A DNA stretch of 64,000 bases from contig OX243814.1 of the NCBI GenBank assembly GCA_945859605.1, forward strand, positions 36,665,524 through 36,729,523, written 5' to 3'. The notes beneath the pieces are model-generated. The model had not been told where the DNA came from. It searched no databases and saw only the letters and a program-made list of their open reading frames with translations. Origin of the DNA: Lumbricus rubellus. Its lineage: Eukaryota > Annelida > Clitellata > Crassiclitellata > Lumbricidae. Each line of letters opens with the position of its first letter. Position 1 is the stretch's first letter. Made by a program: the position numbers and the translations under genes. Shown in pieces: positions 40,891 through 53,089 of the stretch.

Positions 40891-41194
40891 TATTTATTTT
40901 TTATTATTAATATTATTACTACTATTGTTATTATTATTACCATTATTAATATTATCATTATTATTTTCCTCGCACCCAGAGTGTATAATAGGCCTATTAT
41001 ATTCGAGCTGCTTTTTTTGAAACCGGGAGAGGCCAATTTCTATAAGGATGCAGCCTGCTTCTGCTCTTAATGTAGGCCTACGATGTGTAGGTCTACTCCA
41101 AAATGTCTAATAAAAATTCTCTATTATTCGAGACGGACTATGTTTAAGTTGTGACTTTGCTTATATTTATGCATTTTAAATATATATTTACCAG

Positions 41195-41512
41195 AAGCAG
41201 CATTGCATCTAATTGTGACACCTCAAGACGTGACAGTTGAGCCTGGAGGCAGAGCATCATTCAACTGTTCTATTAATACGACTGACGGCATTCGCTGGAT
41301 GTATGCCACTACAAGTAACTCCGATATGCCGAGTTACATTCATTCAGGTGAATTCACTTATGTGGGATGGAGGAAGAGACACAGTGCTACTGAAACAGCA
41401 ACTCGATTCTTCACTCTGACCATATATCCAGTCGTTCCAACTGATGCTGGCTACTACATATGCATGGACATCCAAGACGACTCCAATCACGAGGCTAAAC
41501 TGACAGTCGCTG
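41195..41512 (+). CDS. Ig-domain receptor A, exon 2 (V-type Ig domain)
   Basis: Acceptor TTTACCAG to donor GTAAGA, 318 nt, phase 1-1, residues 30-135. It shows the V-set hallmarks: Cys in SFNCS, Trp in IRWMY, and DAGYYIC for the second Cys with the tyrosine corner. Single Ig domains of this type form ligand-binding ectodomains. A paralogous exon of exactly equal length lies at 56125-56442 with about 60% identical residues by eye. Confidence 0.85.
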
Positions 41513-41514
41513 GT

Positions 41515-42650
41515 AAGACTATTAGCACACTGTACAAGATTATAAATCTCGATACGATCGTTGTAATACCTAATCTGAGCTGCGTTTAAAGTTCCTTCAA
41601 CGGCGACGCAGTGATTATAGGCCAAGTCCACCAAATTGCACAATCGGTGGATAGGTCTAGCGAATTGGAAGGGAAAGAAAGAGACGGGTATGAATCGGTA
41701 AGATACTGTCGCCAATTATTCATGTTTGAAGAAACAATCGAAAGCACACGCAGTTACACAGACTACACAGTCAACTATACCGTGACTAGGCACGAAAATA
41801 TCATTACATTTTCCCTATTATAGTCTAAATTAATGTTGTGAAAATCTGAGAAGAAATCAGCTCGTAGATCTACGCGCCAAAACAGATGTCGCAAAAACAG
41901 TAACAAACTGATCATTGACTGGCATAAAGAGTAACGGTTGCATTCGAAATTTATCTGACTTCGTTTATCTAGTCAGTTTAGATGCAACTAAATGAGGTTT
42001 CAGATCTGGTTAGCAGACAAGCAGAACCAACCAAGTATAGGCCTAATAATTATTGATCTTTTCATTATAGCAATTAGTGAGGCACTGATTATAACATTAA
42101 TTAGGAATAACCACAATCAGATCTTAATTGGGGATAGAGACTGGAAGCTAAATAGCTAATGACTGTTTATCTCTCACTCATTCTTTCCTTCATGTAATTA
42201 TTCATTCGTTCATTTGGAAATTACCCTAAACCAGAGGTTTTCAAACTTGTGAAAGCTGTGGACCCCCCGTAGCATGTCGTGGTTAGATGGCGGACCCCTA
42301 TGGGCCTATGAAATAAATTTGGCCAATCGCAAATGTGTAAGACTCTCTCGCTCGTGCTAATCGTAGTGCTACTAAATACGATACACGTCGAGCTGTCTCA
42401 TTAACTGCATGTGGAGAAAGCTGTTATTTTGCCTTCTGCATGCTTTAAGCGCAGCTCCTTTGGTCGCTCGAAATATTCCTTTGCCTTATCGGCAACATCT
42501 GCATGCAGTGTCGTTAAAAGACGCTTTAATTTCACGGGTTTCATTGTCTCATGATTAGACAGAGTTTGCACACACATAACACAAAGAGATTAGACAGAGT
42601 TTGCACAGTGCACACACATAACACAAAGAGATTAGACAATAGACATATTT
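41515..42650. other. Intron 2 of receptor A
   Basis: Non-coding. Near 42232 the words CAGAGGTTTTCAAACTTGTG and GTGGACCCCCCG look like a truncated hAT-type left end. From 42555 to 42635 the words AGATTAGACAGAGTTTGCACA and CACACACATAACACAAAG are duplicated in tandem; part recurs after the next element. Confidence 0.45.
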
Positions 42651-42661
42651 TGCGCACACAC

Positions 42662-43979
42662 CAGTGGCGGATTTAGGTTTTATTGCATGGGGGGTCGAGG
42701 AAAATCTAAAGAGGGCGCCTGTACTTACATAGTTAGGCCTAAAAACCGTAAACTAATTATAACTCATCCAATTTAGCCGATTACATCAGACATAATCAAG
42801 AATCTAAAACAGAAACTTTTAAATTTGTGAGGCCTATAAATAAATAAAATATTTATTATTTTTTTATTGGATATTGATCCAGGTAAACGTGTATTTTAAA
42901 ATACACGTTTAGGCTACCTTGATCCAAGCTTTACGCAGAAACTTGTTAGTTTAGGCCTATATAAATTGCTTTCTGCGTGTTTAAAATCATTTCATCGAAG
43001 CAAAACGATAAGTCTATATAATTAAGTGATTCGAAGTCGTTTTTCTCGGCAAGACCGCTTTGAATTGAAGGTAATGCCGAACCAGATATAGACGTTCGTT
43101 TTTCATTGTCGATCGCAAATAACTTTTGATAATCTTCAATTTAGGCCTACTTAAACTTCTTTTAGCACTGAATCAGCAGTGGCAGATGTAGGCTAACAGG
43201 AAGAGTCAAGTAAATTTTATATAGGCCTGGTATTGACAAATTAGGGAGACCTGGTGCCATCTGTTTTTCTTGTAGTCTATTCGTCATTACTCATTAGGCT
43301 ACTTATTCTTAATTAACAATTAAATTAGGTATGTTTAATGGATTATTTTACCAATTATTAGTCTGATCTACTCAGATTTATTCATTCATAAGCCCAAATT
43401 TCCATGTTAAATTTCCATAATATTACTTAGCCTAATCTCCGATCGAGTAGCGATTAGGCCTACCTATCAATATAGGCCTAAATGATAATAAATCAGATGT
43501 CAAACTTAGATTGTTGAAAGAATTAAAATAGTCAACCACACCTCTGCAGAAAATCAACACATGACGAGGAACTGCTAAGGACAGCATGCCAGCAGACGGT
43601 ATAGGTCAGGGTTGTTTACGATATCCGATTTAATAAAACATTTATTTTAAAAAAATTGTATGACGGCAAGTTGAATTTTTCATATAGCCTACGCAATGCG
43701 GTAATGGGCCATAGTAAAAAATAAAAATAAGTAATAACCGCCATAGAAATAAAAAAGTAATTCTGTGATGAGTGTTAAATTCATGGTGTGATTGCGTAAA
43801 ATAATAAACAATTATAATATAATTAAGGGGTAAAAGTATGAGAATTTAGTTTCCATGAAGGACATTTTAGGTTTAAGTAATAAGCATGCATGGACCGGGC
43901 CCGAGAAGGGCGCCGTTTTTCACCCCGGAGTGACACGGGGGCGACCAGACCCCCCGGGCCTGGACTAAATCCGCCACTG
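42662..43979. mobile_element. hAT-type element with 8-bp target duplication GCACACAC
   Basis: Ends CAGTGGCGGATTTAG and CTAAATCCGCCACTG; GCACACAC at 42654-42661 and 43980-43987. 1,318 bp, no transposase frame. Subterminal GGGGG/CCCCC runs (GACCAGACCCCCCGGGCC) are typical of this family. Confidence 0.9.
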
Positions 43980-44354
43980 GCACACACATATAACACAAAG
44001 AAGTTGATAAGCATCTGTTGTGACTGCAATTGTAGGCTAAATGAAACCATGCATAGGAAATACACTCTGGATCATACTTGCGTAATTTTTTCTTTTTCTC
44101 ACAATTTGCATTGTTGTCAGAATCTTCTGAATTTCTTATCAACTTTTCTCTTTATAAATTTATCCATGGTTAAGAAAAACGTTGAAAATGTTTAATATTA
44201 TATTTTAAGAAATTGGTTCTAGCAGCAATGGCGTCTCTGTTGGTACGTCACAATTACAATAACGTGCACTATAAAATAGCACCCGAGGGAACTATTACTA
44301 CGTGTCTATAGTTATAGTTCCATCGGGTGCTATTTTTAGTGTACGCTATTGTAA

Positions 44355-44968
44355 CCGGTTCCACGACAACTGGTCTACCGACAACTCGTCTAACGACAAC
44401 TCGTCTCCGGACAATTCGTCTAACGACAACTGGTCTACAGACGAATAGTATTGATCAAATAGAAGCTGGATTTACGAAAATGGGTTTTTAGCTTAACTGG
44501 AAGCTGGATTGATGGTTTTCATTCATGTATTACAACATGCACCCATTTCTACCTCAAAGCTAAAAATACCTTCATCCAACTTCTATTTATCGCCTGTTAT
44601 TTTCGTCAATCCAGCTTCTATTTCGGATATAAAAATACCCTCATCCAGCTTCCATTACTTACGCGGTTTTCTTATCAATCCAGCTTCTATTTGAGATCTA
44701 GAAATACCTTCATCCAGCTTTTATTTATCATGCGTTATTTTCGTCAATCCAGCTTCTATTTCGCATATAAAAGAACCATCATCCAGATTCCATTTCTCTG
44801 GCGTCTTTTCATCAATCCAACCTCCACTTCACCCCTAAAAACTGTCATCCAGCTTCCATTTCTCAAGCGCTGGATCAGTTGTCAGTAGACCAGTTGTCGT
44901 TAGACGAATTGTCCGGAGACCACTTGTCGGTAGACGAGTTGTCGTTAGACGAGTTGTCGTGACACCAT
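44355..44968. repeat. Foldback element, arm word GACAACTCGTCTAAC
   Basis: The left arm (44355-44455) repeats GACAACTCGTCTAAC/GACAACTGGTCTACC at ~15 bp; the right arm (about 44878-44968) is its reverse complement. The centre holds ATCCAGCTTCTATTTC tandem units. A separate hairpin (TAGCACCCGAGGGAAC against GTTCCATCGGGTGCTA, 44277-44330) lies just outside the left end. Confidence 0.75.
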
Positions 44969-45078
44969 TGTGACCTCTGCCTTAAGCTGCTAAAAAAATA
45001 CACGGTAAGCAGAAAATGCAGGTAGAAATTACGAGACGGTTTCGTTGAATCTGCCTAAATGTCATTTCTTTTTACAAG

Positions 45079-45195
45079 AAGCTGGGACTACACAAACGGC
45101 AGACAAAAGTATCGTGTCATTTCACCCAAGCGTCACTTACTTAGAAACATCAATTTCGGAAGATTTTGAAGATACTTCCAAGGCCTCCCTCAATG
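45079..45195 (+). CDS. Ig-domain receptor A, exon 3 (stalk)
   Basis: Acceptor TTTTTACAAG to donor GTTAGC; 117 nt, phase 1-1, residues 136-174. Serine/threonine- and acid-rich (TSISEDFEDTSKAS), as expected for an extracellular stalk. Support is phase, length and composition only. Confidence 0.5.
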
Positions 45196-45199
45196 GTTA

Positions 45200-47100
45200 G
45201 CTTATGTGTAACCCATTTGATCATGTTTCGTATAGGCCTAAGCTTAGGCTACATAGGGAAAGTTTGTTCCCAGCGGTGTTCCGTTTACAGCAAATTATAC
45301 ATAGCTAGCTTCACAATTGCTAATACTTAGCCTACAATACATCCTTGTCAGAATGACAATAAATAGGCTAATTGACAGTTAACTTGCAGTGAAGATTCGG
45401 TATGGGGGGAGGGAGTTTGATTGCAATCGGATGGCATTGGCAGAGATCATTGGCGCCCTCAGGTATGCTTTTGCAGGAGGGGCATGCAAAAACAGAATAT
45501 TCAAGTCAAAATTGTTTAGTGACATTAGTGAGAAGAAATTCGTTTAAAACTAAAAGTAATATTTAAAATAGGTGTCGATTTTCCAAGCGGGGGGGGGGGC
45601 AAGTATCCCTCCTGTGTGCGGGAGCCCATGATTGGATGTAGGCCTAGCCTCCACTTATTATTTTGTGTTTAGAGAACGTCGTGAGCTATAGTGACCTCGC
45701 TATGTTGAATATAAAACCCAACTTCCGTCATTAACATGATAAGGTCAGTTAAGTTAACAAGCCAAAAACAGCTGGCTAATATAAAACAAGCTGCAAAGAT
45801 AGATCTGGATGTAGTTTTCAGTTTATCTCGTTTACTATTATCAGGCTAGAATTTGACTTCCTCAAGCAATTATGCCTACAGGCGGGTTGACTTGGTAAAT
45901 TAGCGATAATTTTTTGCAAGCATCAGCCTAGCTACGAGGTTAACCCTAGATTTAAGTGCTTGAACGAGTTGCCTTCAACTTCCCATCCAATACAATGACT
46001 CAGGGGTGCGCAACCTTTTCCTCAGTGTCGGCTCACATTCTTACCACGGCCGCCAATGTTTAATCTAGTCCCCCGTCTGGGGGCGGGGGTAAAATCGAGG
46101 TTTCTGGGAGGGGCAAAGGAGCGTCCGGCAGACGTTCGCTGTGGTGCGTGACGCTGAGAAGGAAAATGAAGGGTTTGAACTTTTCGAATTTCAGCAGTGA
46201 GTGGGTGATCTATTCATGAAGTCAGACAAACTCATGATCAAGGTTTGAGCCCCACGCAGCTTTCTACGCCACCTGTTTTGAATTCTGCACTACACAGATA
46301 CAGTTGCACATTATAACCTGATATACTTGAAAATGATCTGTGGTGTAAGTTTCATTGGTCACTCTCTCCCGCCAGCAGTGGTCATGACTGACGGTCGGCC
46401 TGGCTCGTACAATATCAAGATCTTTCCACTCATTAATTGGAGTAATCTTGGTCCATATCGTATGCAATGATTGACTTCCAGGGCTGGGTATGAAATATTA
46501 GTACTCTGACGGGTTCTTTGAGCTATATCTGGAGGACACATAGCCTACACAGCTGATACCTCAAAGATAGGCCTACGTGCGCACATGCGACGGACACACT
46601 AAAAAGCACAAATGCAACTAACTGCTTCACATAACCTTAGTTTCAAAACAATGGAATAAAAATTTTATGAATTTATCTACAAACGGCCGCCAGTATGTTA
46701 TAATTAGATTTGCGTCCACGGCCGCCAATAATTCCTCTCACGGCCGCATGCGGCCGTACGGCCGCAGGTTGCGCACCGCTTCAATACATTAATTCGGATT
46801 TACACATAGACCCTAGAGGTGACAAACCTGCATTGAATTTTTTGCATCGCATAACTTCAACCTGTTTAGCCTATCCATCACAATTATAAGCCATAATCGG
46901 TGTCGACTTTATAGTCCTACATGGAACTTAACTATAGGATTCTAGAACTTGTAAACGACCATCAATTTGTGCCTTGCGCAATGTGCAATGTGCATAAAGG
47001 AAATGGTACCAGGTAGTAGGCCTACAAAAGTTGTCATATAATCTTATACATGTAATATGCATCTTTGCACATTGCAAAAGTCTAATTGGTACCGTTTTGT
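45200..47100. other. Intron 3 of receptor A
   Basis: Non-coding apart from the hAT-like element at 46002-46781. An intronic run of eleven G at about 45588 and ordinary AT-rich DNA otherwise. Confidence 0.4.
46002..46781. mobile_element. Possible hAT-type element (GGTGCGCAACCT ends)
   Basis: The ends CAGGGGTGCGCAACCT and AGGTTGCGCACCGCTT are inverted repeats. Subterminal ACGGCCGC words are present on both sides. The flanking octamers CAATGACT and CAATACAT match only in part, so the target duplication is decayed or the boundary is off by some bases. Confidence 0.5.
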
Positions 47101-47105
47101 TTTAG

Positions 47106-47243
47106 AGTCAACTACCATCTTGACATATTATTATGTTATTGGCTCCAGTTGTGCGGCTGGTCTTTCCTTTCTACTCCTGTTTCTAGTGTTGTCAATTGTT
47201 TACATAAAACATCGAAGACGACATAATTGCGACAGTCATTCAG
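47106..47243 (+). CDS. Ig-domain receptor A, exon 4 (transmembrane)
   Basis: Acceptor TTGTTTTAG to donor GTAAGC; 138 nt, phase 1-1, residues 175-220. A hydrophobic helix (about 182-208, with CAAGLSFLLLFLVLSIVYI) is followed by KHRRRH, a basic stop-transfer cluster that places the C-terminus inside the cell. No charged residue is present in the membrane span, so pairing with an adaptor is not indicated. Confidence 0.75.
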
Positions 47244-47274
47244 GTAAGCTTGTTTGTTTGTATGTGCACTTGTT

Positions 47275-47470
47275 ATAGCGCCCCTTAAAGCTCTCGCTAC
47301 TCAGAGGCGCTCCCGAATGCAGAGCGGACACTGCATCGGAGTCTCACGCCGAAGCGCTAAGCAATTGTGAGTGAAGGACTTGCCCAAGGTCCTTACGCGG
47401 CGAGGTGGATTCGAACCTCGAACCTTCCGGTTCCAAGGCAACGACGCCACCACTACACCACCGCGCCCCA
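47275..47470 (-). mobile_element. tRNA-derived SINE
   Basis: On the minus strand the head reads GGGGCGCGGTGGTGTAGTGG (A box) and GGTTCGAATCC (B box), a tRNA-like pol III promoter. The tail carries CTCTGAGTAGCGAGAGC and GGGGCGCTATA, shared with L2-like tails in this window, so an L2-type element probably mobilises it. It lies 31 bp inside intron 4 of receptor A. Confidence 0.82.
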
Positions 47471-47619
47471 TATAGCTTATAGCAGAACCTTAGTTATGAG
47501 CAGTACTTACAGCTGTATGCGTGTACATACACATGTTTAATGTGAATGCACAATATCTGGGTAGGCCTATATACGTTTGTATACGGTTTGTATGTATGTA
47601 ATTATGGATGTACGTTTTA

Positions 47620-47842
47620 AAGGTTGTATGCATGTATGTATGTCAGCATGTCAGCATGCATGCATGCATGCATGCATGCATGTATGTATGTATGTATGTA
47701 TGTATGTATGTATGTATGTATGTATGTATGTATGTATGTATGTATGTATGTATGTATTTATGTATGTATGTATGTATGTATGTATGTATGTATGTATGTA
47801 TGTATGTATGTATGCATGTATGTATGTATGTATGTATGTATG

Positions 47843-47874
<32 letters not shown>

Positions 47875-47885
47875 AACTATGTATG

Positions 47886-47916
<31 letters not shown>

Positions 47917-47935
47917 GTATGTATGTATGTATGTA
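47620..47935. repeat. (ATGT)n microsatellite, left half
   Basis: Over 60 units of TATG with short ATGC and single-base variants. The array continues after the mariner-like element, at 50210-50535. All three frames are open for ~100 codons only because ATGT repeats contain no stop. Confidence 0.95.
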
Positions 47936-48028
47936 CAGGGTGGCCGATAAAAAGTGAGACCGTCTAGTATAATTTCAAATAATAAATTGTTTTAAAACTT
48001 TTTATTCAATAAAAAGGAAGTAGATCAA

Positions 48029-49192
48029 CAGGGTGGGCCAAAAATGACCCCCCTAGGTTTTTTGCCAATATTTTGGCCAGAAGTTAGAATTTTGAAATGA
48101 AATTTTGCAATCTTAAAGGCAATTCATATTTACACATGATGGCCAGATTTCATCTAAATTTATCAAACAGAACAAAAGTTATATCAGTTTTAGTGAGGCC
48201 ACCCCCGTTTTTTGACGATTCAAAAACGAAACGCAAAAAATTTGGTTTTTTGCCAATATCTTCACCAAAAGTAAGAATTTCAAAATGAAATTTTACAGGC
48301 TTAAAGGCAATTCATATGTACACATTAAGGCCAAATTTCATCAAACGATTTCAAAGGCAACACAAGTTATACCACTTTTAGCGGGACCACCCACCGTTTT
48401 TGACTATTCAAAAACGAAACACAACAAAAAGTCGCAGAAACACGATTTTATTAAGTCTCCTCTCAAATAACTGTTGTCAAATGAACTTGGTAGTGCTTCA
48501 CAACTTGTGTTCAATGTGCCCAATACCAGTGTCAAAACTTCTTTTGAGTCTGTTTGCAAAGTTCTTGATGGACCCCTGATTAATCTGACAGATTCCTTAT
48601 TTACCAATTTGAGCGTCCTCTTGCTAAGTGACTTCTCAGTGACGTGCAGCTACGCTGGTACTCTATTTCTTTTTTAAATAGTAATAATAATGATCATCTG
48701 GCAATATCAAGGCTTTTGATAGCAATTATTTGAGATGAGACTTAGCCTAATAAAATCGTGTTTTTGCTGCGTTACGTCTTTGAATCGTCAAAACATGGGG
48801 GGTGGCCTCACTAAAAGTGGTATAACCTTTGTTCTGTTTGAAATATTTTGATGAACTCTGGCCATCATGATTGTGTAGATATGAATTGTCTTCAAGCGTG
48901 TAAAATTTCATTTCAATATTCTTACTTTTGACCAAGATATTGGCCATAATAATTGAATTGATTTTTAAAAACTTTTTGTTGCGTCGGGTTTTTGAATCGT
49001 CAAAAAACGGTGGGTGGCTTCACTAAAAGTGGTGTAACTTTTGTTCTGTTTGAAATATTTTTATGAAATCTGGCCATCTGATGTAAATATGAATTGTCTT
49101 TAAGTCTGTAAAATTTCATTTCGAAATTCTTGCTTCTGGTCAAGATATTGGCAAAAATCTTAGGGGGGGGGTCTTTTTTGGGGCCCACCCTG
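48029..49192. mobile_element. Nested foldback with double ~195-bp repeat in each arm
   Basis: Ends ACAGGGTGGGCC and GGGCCCACCCTGT. Each arm consists of two tandem, diverged ~195-bp units carrying GCCAATAT, AATGAAATTTTACA, GGCAATTCATAT and GACGATTCAAAAACG; the right arm has them in reverse. No coding capacity. Confidence 0.75.
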
Positions 49193-49225
49193 TATATTGT
49201 TGCCAAAATGTTAATTCAGATGGAA

Positions 49226-49560
49226 TCATAAATCAATTTCAATGTGTCCTCTTCGGTTCTCAACAGTTTTCTCTAAACGCCTGCGCCACTGGTCAATGCA
49301 TTTGCTCATAAGCCGCGTAGAGAATTGTTGCCACTCTTCAGCAATGGCCAGTTTCAATTGATCTATTGTAGTAAATTTGCGACGAAGGTATAGACTTTTG
49401 TTGGAGAGCACCCAAACAGCATAATATACCGGGTTTGCGTCCGGACTATATGGAGGCCGCATGTCTGGATGGATGAAGGTGACATGCTCCCGAAGAAGAA
49501 AGTTGATCGTGTTTTTTGCCGAGTGCGACGGCGTTCCGTCTTGATGCAGTGTCCAGCTTT
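49226..49560 (-). pseudogene. Mariner-like transposase remnant
   Basis: The minus strand reads HQDGTPSHSAKNTINF, then MRPPYSPDANPVYYAVW and ending RLEKTVENRRGHIE. The last catalytic Asp position is Tyr (NPVY), so it is inactive. Earlier parts (to about 49950) are decayed. Confidence 0.65.
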
Positions 49561-50209
49561 GACGATTACATTACGCTCGAATATCCGGATGTTATTCTTG
49601 TTTTAAGACGTGGTTACAATAATAATTAATCACTGTTCGCTATCGCTCCAAGTTCAACAAACACCACACTGGTTTTTCCCCGTTCGAGACACACCGACCG
49701 AAACCATGATGCCACGACCGAAATGTTCACGCTCACTGACAAGCCGAACATTCCGTTGTGTTCGAACGGACTTTGGCGGCCGCTTCCCGACTTCTGCGCT
49801 GTCGTATATTCGGCATGAATCTTTTTTTTAATCGATTAAGTCTTGCTTTACTCCAGACTTTATATGGATACTCAGTTATCATCCGCTTAGCTCATCATTG
49901 TCTTTCAATTTGCAAATGCTTAATGACAACACGATCTTCTACAGTACTGTTGTTTTAGTTATTTTATAAGCTTAAACTCTGCACAAAATGACATCAACTG
50001 TAAATATGTAAATATGACGACAGTAAATTCGCGAAATATTGACTTCACCCGTTGAGTTATTGAGTAACGATAATTTTACAGTTTCAAAATCACCAAACAA
50101 CATAACCCGGTATTTTATACAAAAGATTTAACGAGGCGGTCTCACTTTTTATGCGCCACCCTGTGTATATATATATATGTATATTTATGTATTTACGTCC
50201 GTCCGTCCG

Positions 50210-50535
50210 TAGTACGTATGAATAATATATGTATGTATGTATGTATGTTGTATGTATGTATGTATGTATGTATGTATGTATGTATGTATGTATGTATGTA
50301 TGTATGTATGTATGTATGTATGTATGTATGTATGCATGCATGCATGCATGCATGCATGTACGCACGCACGCACGCACGCACGTACGTACGTACGTACGTA
50401 CGTATGTATGTATGTATGTATGTATGTATGTATGTATGTATGTATGTATGTATGTATGTTTGATGTATGTATGTATGTATGTATGTATGTATGTATGTAT
50501 GTATGTATGTATGTATGTATGTATGTATGTATTTA
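50210..50535. repeat. (ATGT)n microsatellite, right half
   Basis: Continues the array at 47620, with a core of ATGC and ACGC/ACGT units (50333-50402). Confidence 0.95.
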
Positions 50536-50539
50536 TTTA

Positions 50540-51180
50540 TGAGCTGTTGTTTTGTTCACAACTTTAACCTTAATAATTAAACTTACTTAGCTAAATAATA
50601 ATATTATTATAGGGCTCTTTGTGAAAGCAGGAGAAAGGAACTATATAAAAATTATGGTATACACAGTTTATAATTATTAAGGCTACAGTTGTGAAAAAAA
50701 TTGTAGCTCATTACTGTACACGTGTAGCCTACTATAGCCTATGGGCTAAACAAATCCTGTCCACTGCAATACAATGTCATTAGGATAATATCCTAATGTA
50801 TTGCAGGGGACAAGTATATTATAGTCTAAACCTAGCCTTGTTTGGCAATCAGCAGGTCATCGCTTAAATGGAGAACGCACGATGTTCCCTTTTCGATTAG
50901 CCTAAGTTTAGACCAGAATTATAAGCCCACATTTGCACTGGTGTATGCCTAGGTCAATGTATGATACAGTATGATGAGGCCCACGTCTATGATCTCGGAT
51001 TGTCATCACAATAACCACGCAAGTACTTATCGATCGTAGCCTCATCCTAACATAAGCAGAACATCCTCAAACGTTTCAGGTTATAATTATGGTTACTGTG
51101 GTTTCACGTTTCTAGTTATATCCTATTGTCTCTGAACCTGCAAAAGTGCAAATACTAGGCCTATAATTAACTATCTTTTC
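50540..51180. other. End of intron 4 of receptor A
   Basis: No feature apart from an imperfect hairpin at about 50755-50815 (CCTGTCCACTGCAATACA against TGTATTGCAGGGGACAAG). Confidence 0.45.
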
Positions 51181-51182
51181 AG

Positions 51183-51505
51183 TTTTGATGAAATCGCGTA
51201 GTGTACGGCAGCGGGAAAGAGAAGCTAGCTGCCAAGAGGATGGAGAAATTGTCCGTTATCAGCAAGTGCTGCATCTCAATTATAATGCACACAGAACAGC
51301 AACCGAAATCTGTTCAACACAATACGAACCAATTTCGCCGAACAGATGTCCTTACGAAAATCCATATATAGGCCTAACTCAAAATTCCACTGACAGTGTG
51401 AATCTGCAACACCCAGTTTACGAGGAAATGCCAGAACCGGAAACTAATGCTTACATGGAGATAGCTGAAGTAGCCTATTCTCGAAACTCTAGTCGTCTAA
51501 AATAA
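51183..51505 (+). CDS. Ig-domain receptor A, exon 5 (tyrosine-rich cytoplasmic tail)
   Basis: Acceptor ATCTTTTCAG; 323 nt to TAA 51503-51505; residues 221-327. It contains several YxxI/L-like or SH2-type motifs: YEPI, YENP, YIGL, VYEEM and YMEI. YEPI and YIGL are separated by ten residues, longer than the 6-8 of a classical ITAM; YENP fits a Grb2-type YxN site. I infer signalling by tyrosine phosphorylation on ligand binding. The sign of the signal cannot be read. Confidence 0.75.
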
Positions 51506-51509
51506 GCTT

Positions 51510-51975
51510 AGTTAGGATTGTGCATCTGCTCTATGCCAAAACTGACTGAAAAGTCTACGCTGCTCCAGCCAGTCTATTCTATGATAATAGTAAACCAGAG
51601 GTGGGTGACATACGACAGGAGGGCCGGATATATTTGGCCCCCGGAACCCTAATTTGAGTCTTACATGCCTTTTGCAATAGCTTTGTACATGGCACTTGGG
51701 AAATTTGTATCCAGAAGTTAGAAAAGGGATTTCTGTAAGTAGGCCTAGGCCTACATTAAAATATATGTTTATTAGGCTATTTTATTAAGAAGCTGACCTC
51801 AAATCTAGTCGACTAGTTTACTATAATACTCAGTCATCAATGTACTTATAATCTCGGCATAACGTGCATTAAACACAAAGTGTGTAACATATTATTATAG
51901 CTATATTATAATTTATGCTCGTAACTCGTTACGTCAGAAGCATTCTATCAGGATTTATCAAATGAAGTAGCCTAC
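51510..51975. other. Region after receptor A
   Basis: Probable 3' untranslated and intergenic DNA. CAGAGGTGGGTGACATACGA (51596) and GGGCCGGATATATTTGGCCCC resemble a truncated hAT-type left end, with no right end found. Confidence 0.4.
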
Positions 51976-51982
51976 CTAGCTA

Positions 51983-52773
51983 CAGTGTTTTAGTTGTCGG
52001 GGGGGGTTTGGGGGGGTTGGACCCCCTCAGTTCGTTGTCTGACCCCCTCAGTTAAGTGACTAAAAATGTGTTGAGGGGGTCAGCTTCTGACCCTCCCAGT
52101 TCCTTGGCCCCTTCATCCATATTCGTATGATTCTTGATTCGTGTCTCAAATAAATTGGCTGCAATACTTGTCGATACAATGCGTGACTGAGAGTAGGGAA
52201 CCAGACACCAGCCTATAATTTATGACGCGGGTAGGGAGCCATTCTCAAATAAATATTAGTAATGTTCATGTTCTTCAACGTATTTTCTTTTCCTGTTTGT
52301 CAGCTACTGATTGCATGTTAAATCGTCCAGTTTCTCTTGAAAAGTTGCAGAGAAATGAGTTTGTTTGCGTTTGGATTCGCGAAAAGCAAGCGAAAGATCG
52401 TCGGCGATGGTGGCGACGAAGAAGAAAAAGACTTTAATAAAAAGTCTCGATGTGCCGATATGTCCAGCGAGGCAGTCCAGGCCAACCACGGCGTCCATGC
52501 AGTTACGGACGACCGGCCATGACTGCCTAAAAATGGCTCCATTTGAGGTCAACACAGCCAAAAATGCGCTGGTCGCTGGGGCTCCGCCCCAGACCCCGCT
52601 GGGGCAGCTTACGATAAAGACAAAATGAAACCTTTCTCTTTTACAGTAACATTTCTTACAAATCACCGTTTTTAATTTCTGTAACGGCAGGGATTTGACA
52701 TGTATTTGTGTACTTTGGTAATCTGTACAAAATTACTGACCCCCCCAGTTAATTTTGGACAACTAAAACACTG
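51983..52773. mobile_element. hAT-type element with 8-bp target duplication CCTAGCTA
   Basis: Ends CAGTGTTTTAGTTGTC and GACAACTAAAACACTG, perfect inverted repeats of 16 bp. CCTAGCTA at 51975-51982 and 52774-52781. Both subterminal regions carry CTGACCCCC..CAGTTA words. 791 bp; the open frames inside (up to 120 codons) have no transposase motif. Confidence 0.92.
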
Positions 52774-53089
52774 CCTAGCTACATGTACACTGGAAAGATC
52801 AAAATAATAATATTATTTTGATCTTATTATGAATACATTGAATAGTGCAATAGGCCCACTGTGCATTTCCATGCTTGATTGAATCCACAAGCATGGTTGA
52901 TACAACTATAAAGAAGTAGGCTACGGTACACAGAACAAATAATAATAATCTTGAATGTAGAGTTCTTGTAACGGTTTGCTGATTTTACTGCTCACAAACT
53001 ATTATACTTCAAATTGCTTGGATCTCCCAATTAAATTTTAATTCAGCACCAAACGACAAAATGGAAGTGACTGAATGCCAATGCACCAG

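Larger units (their letters stand above)
47936..50163. mobile_element. Mariner-like element inserted in a microsatellite
   Basis: Ends CAGGGTGGCCGATAAAAAGTG (left) and the matching CACTTTTTATGCGCCACCCTG (right), with TATG repeats outside both. It contains a second element (48029-49192) and a transposase remnant on the minus strand. Confidence 0.75.

Noticed and set aside
47577..47950. Three overlapping ~100-codon frames (MYVCMYVCMYVC) and similar frames at 50090-50567
   Set aside because: They are translations of the (ATGT)n microsatellite, which contains no stop codon in any frame; not genes.
52304..52666. 120-codon minus-strand frame with several overlapping frames
   Set aside because: It lies wholly inside the hAT element 51983-52773 and shows no transposase or other domain.
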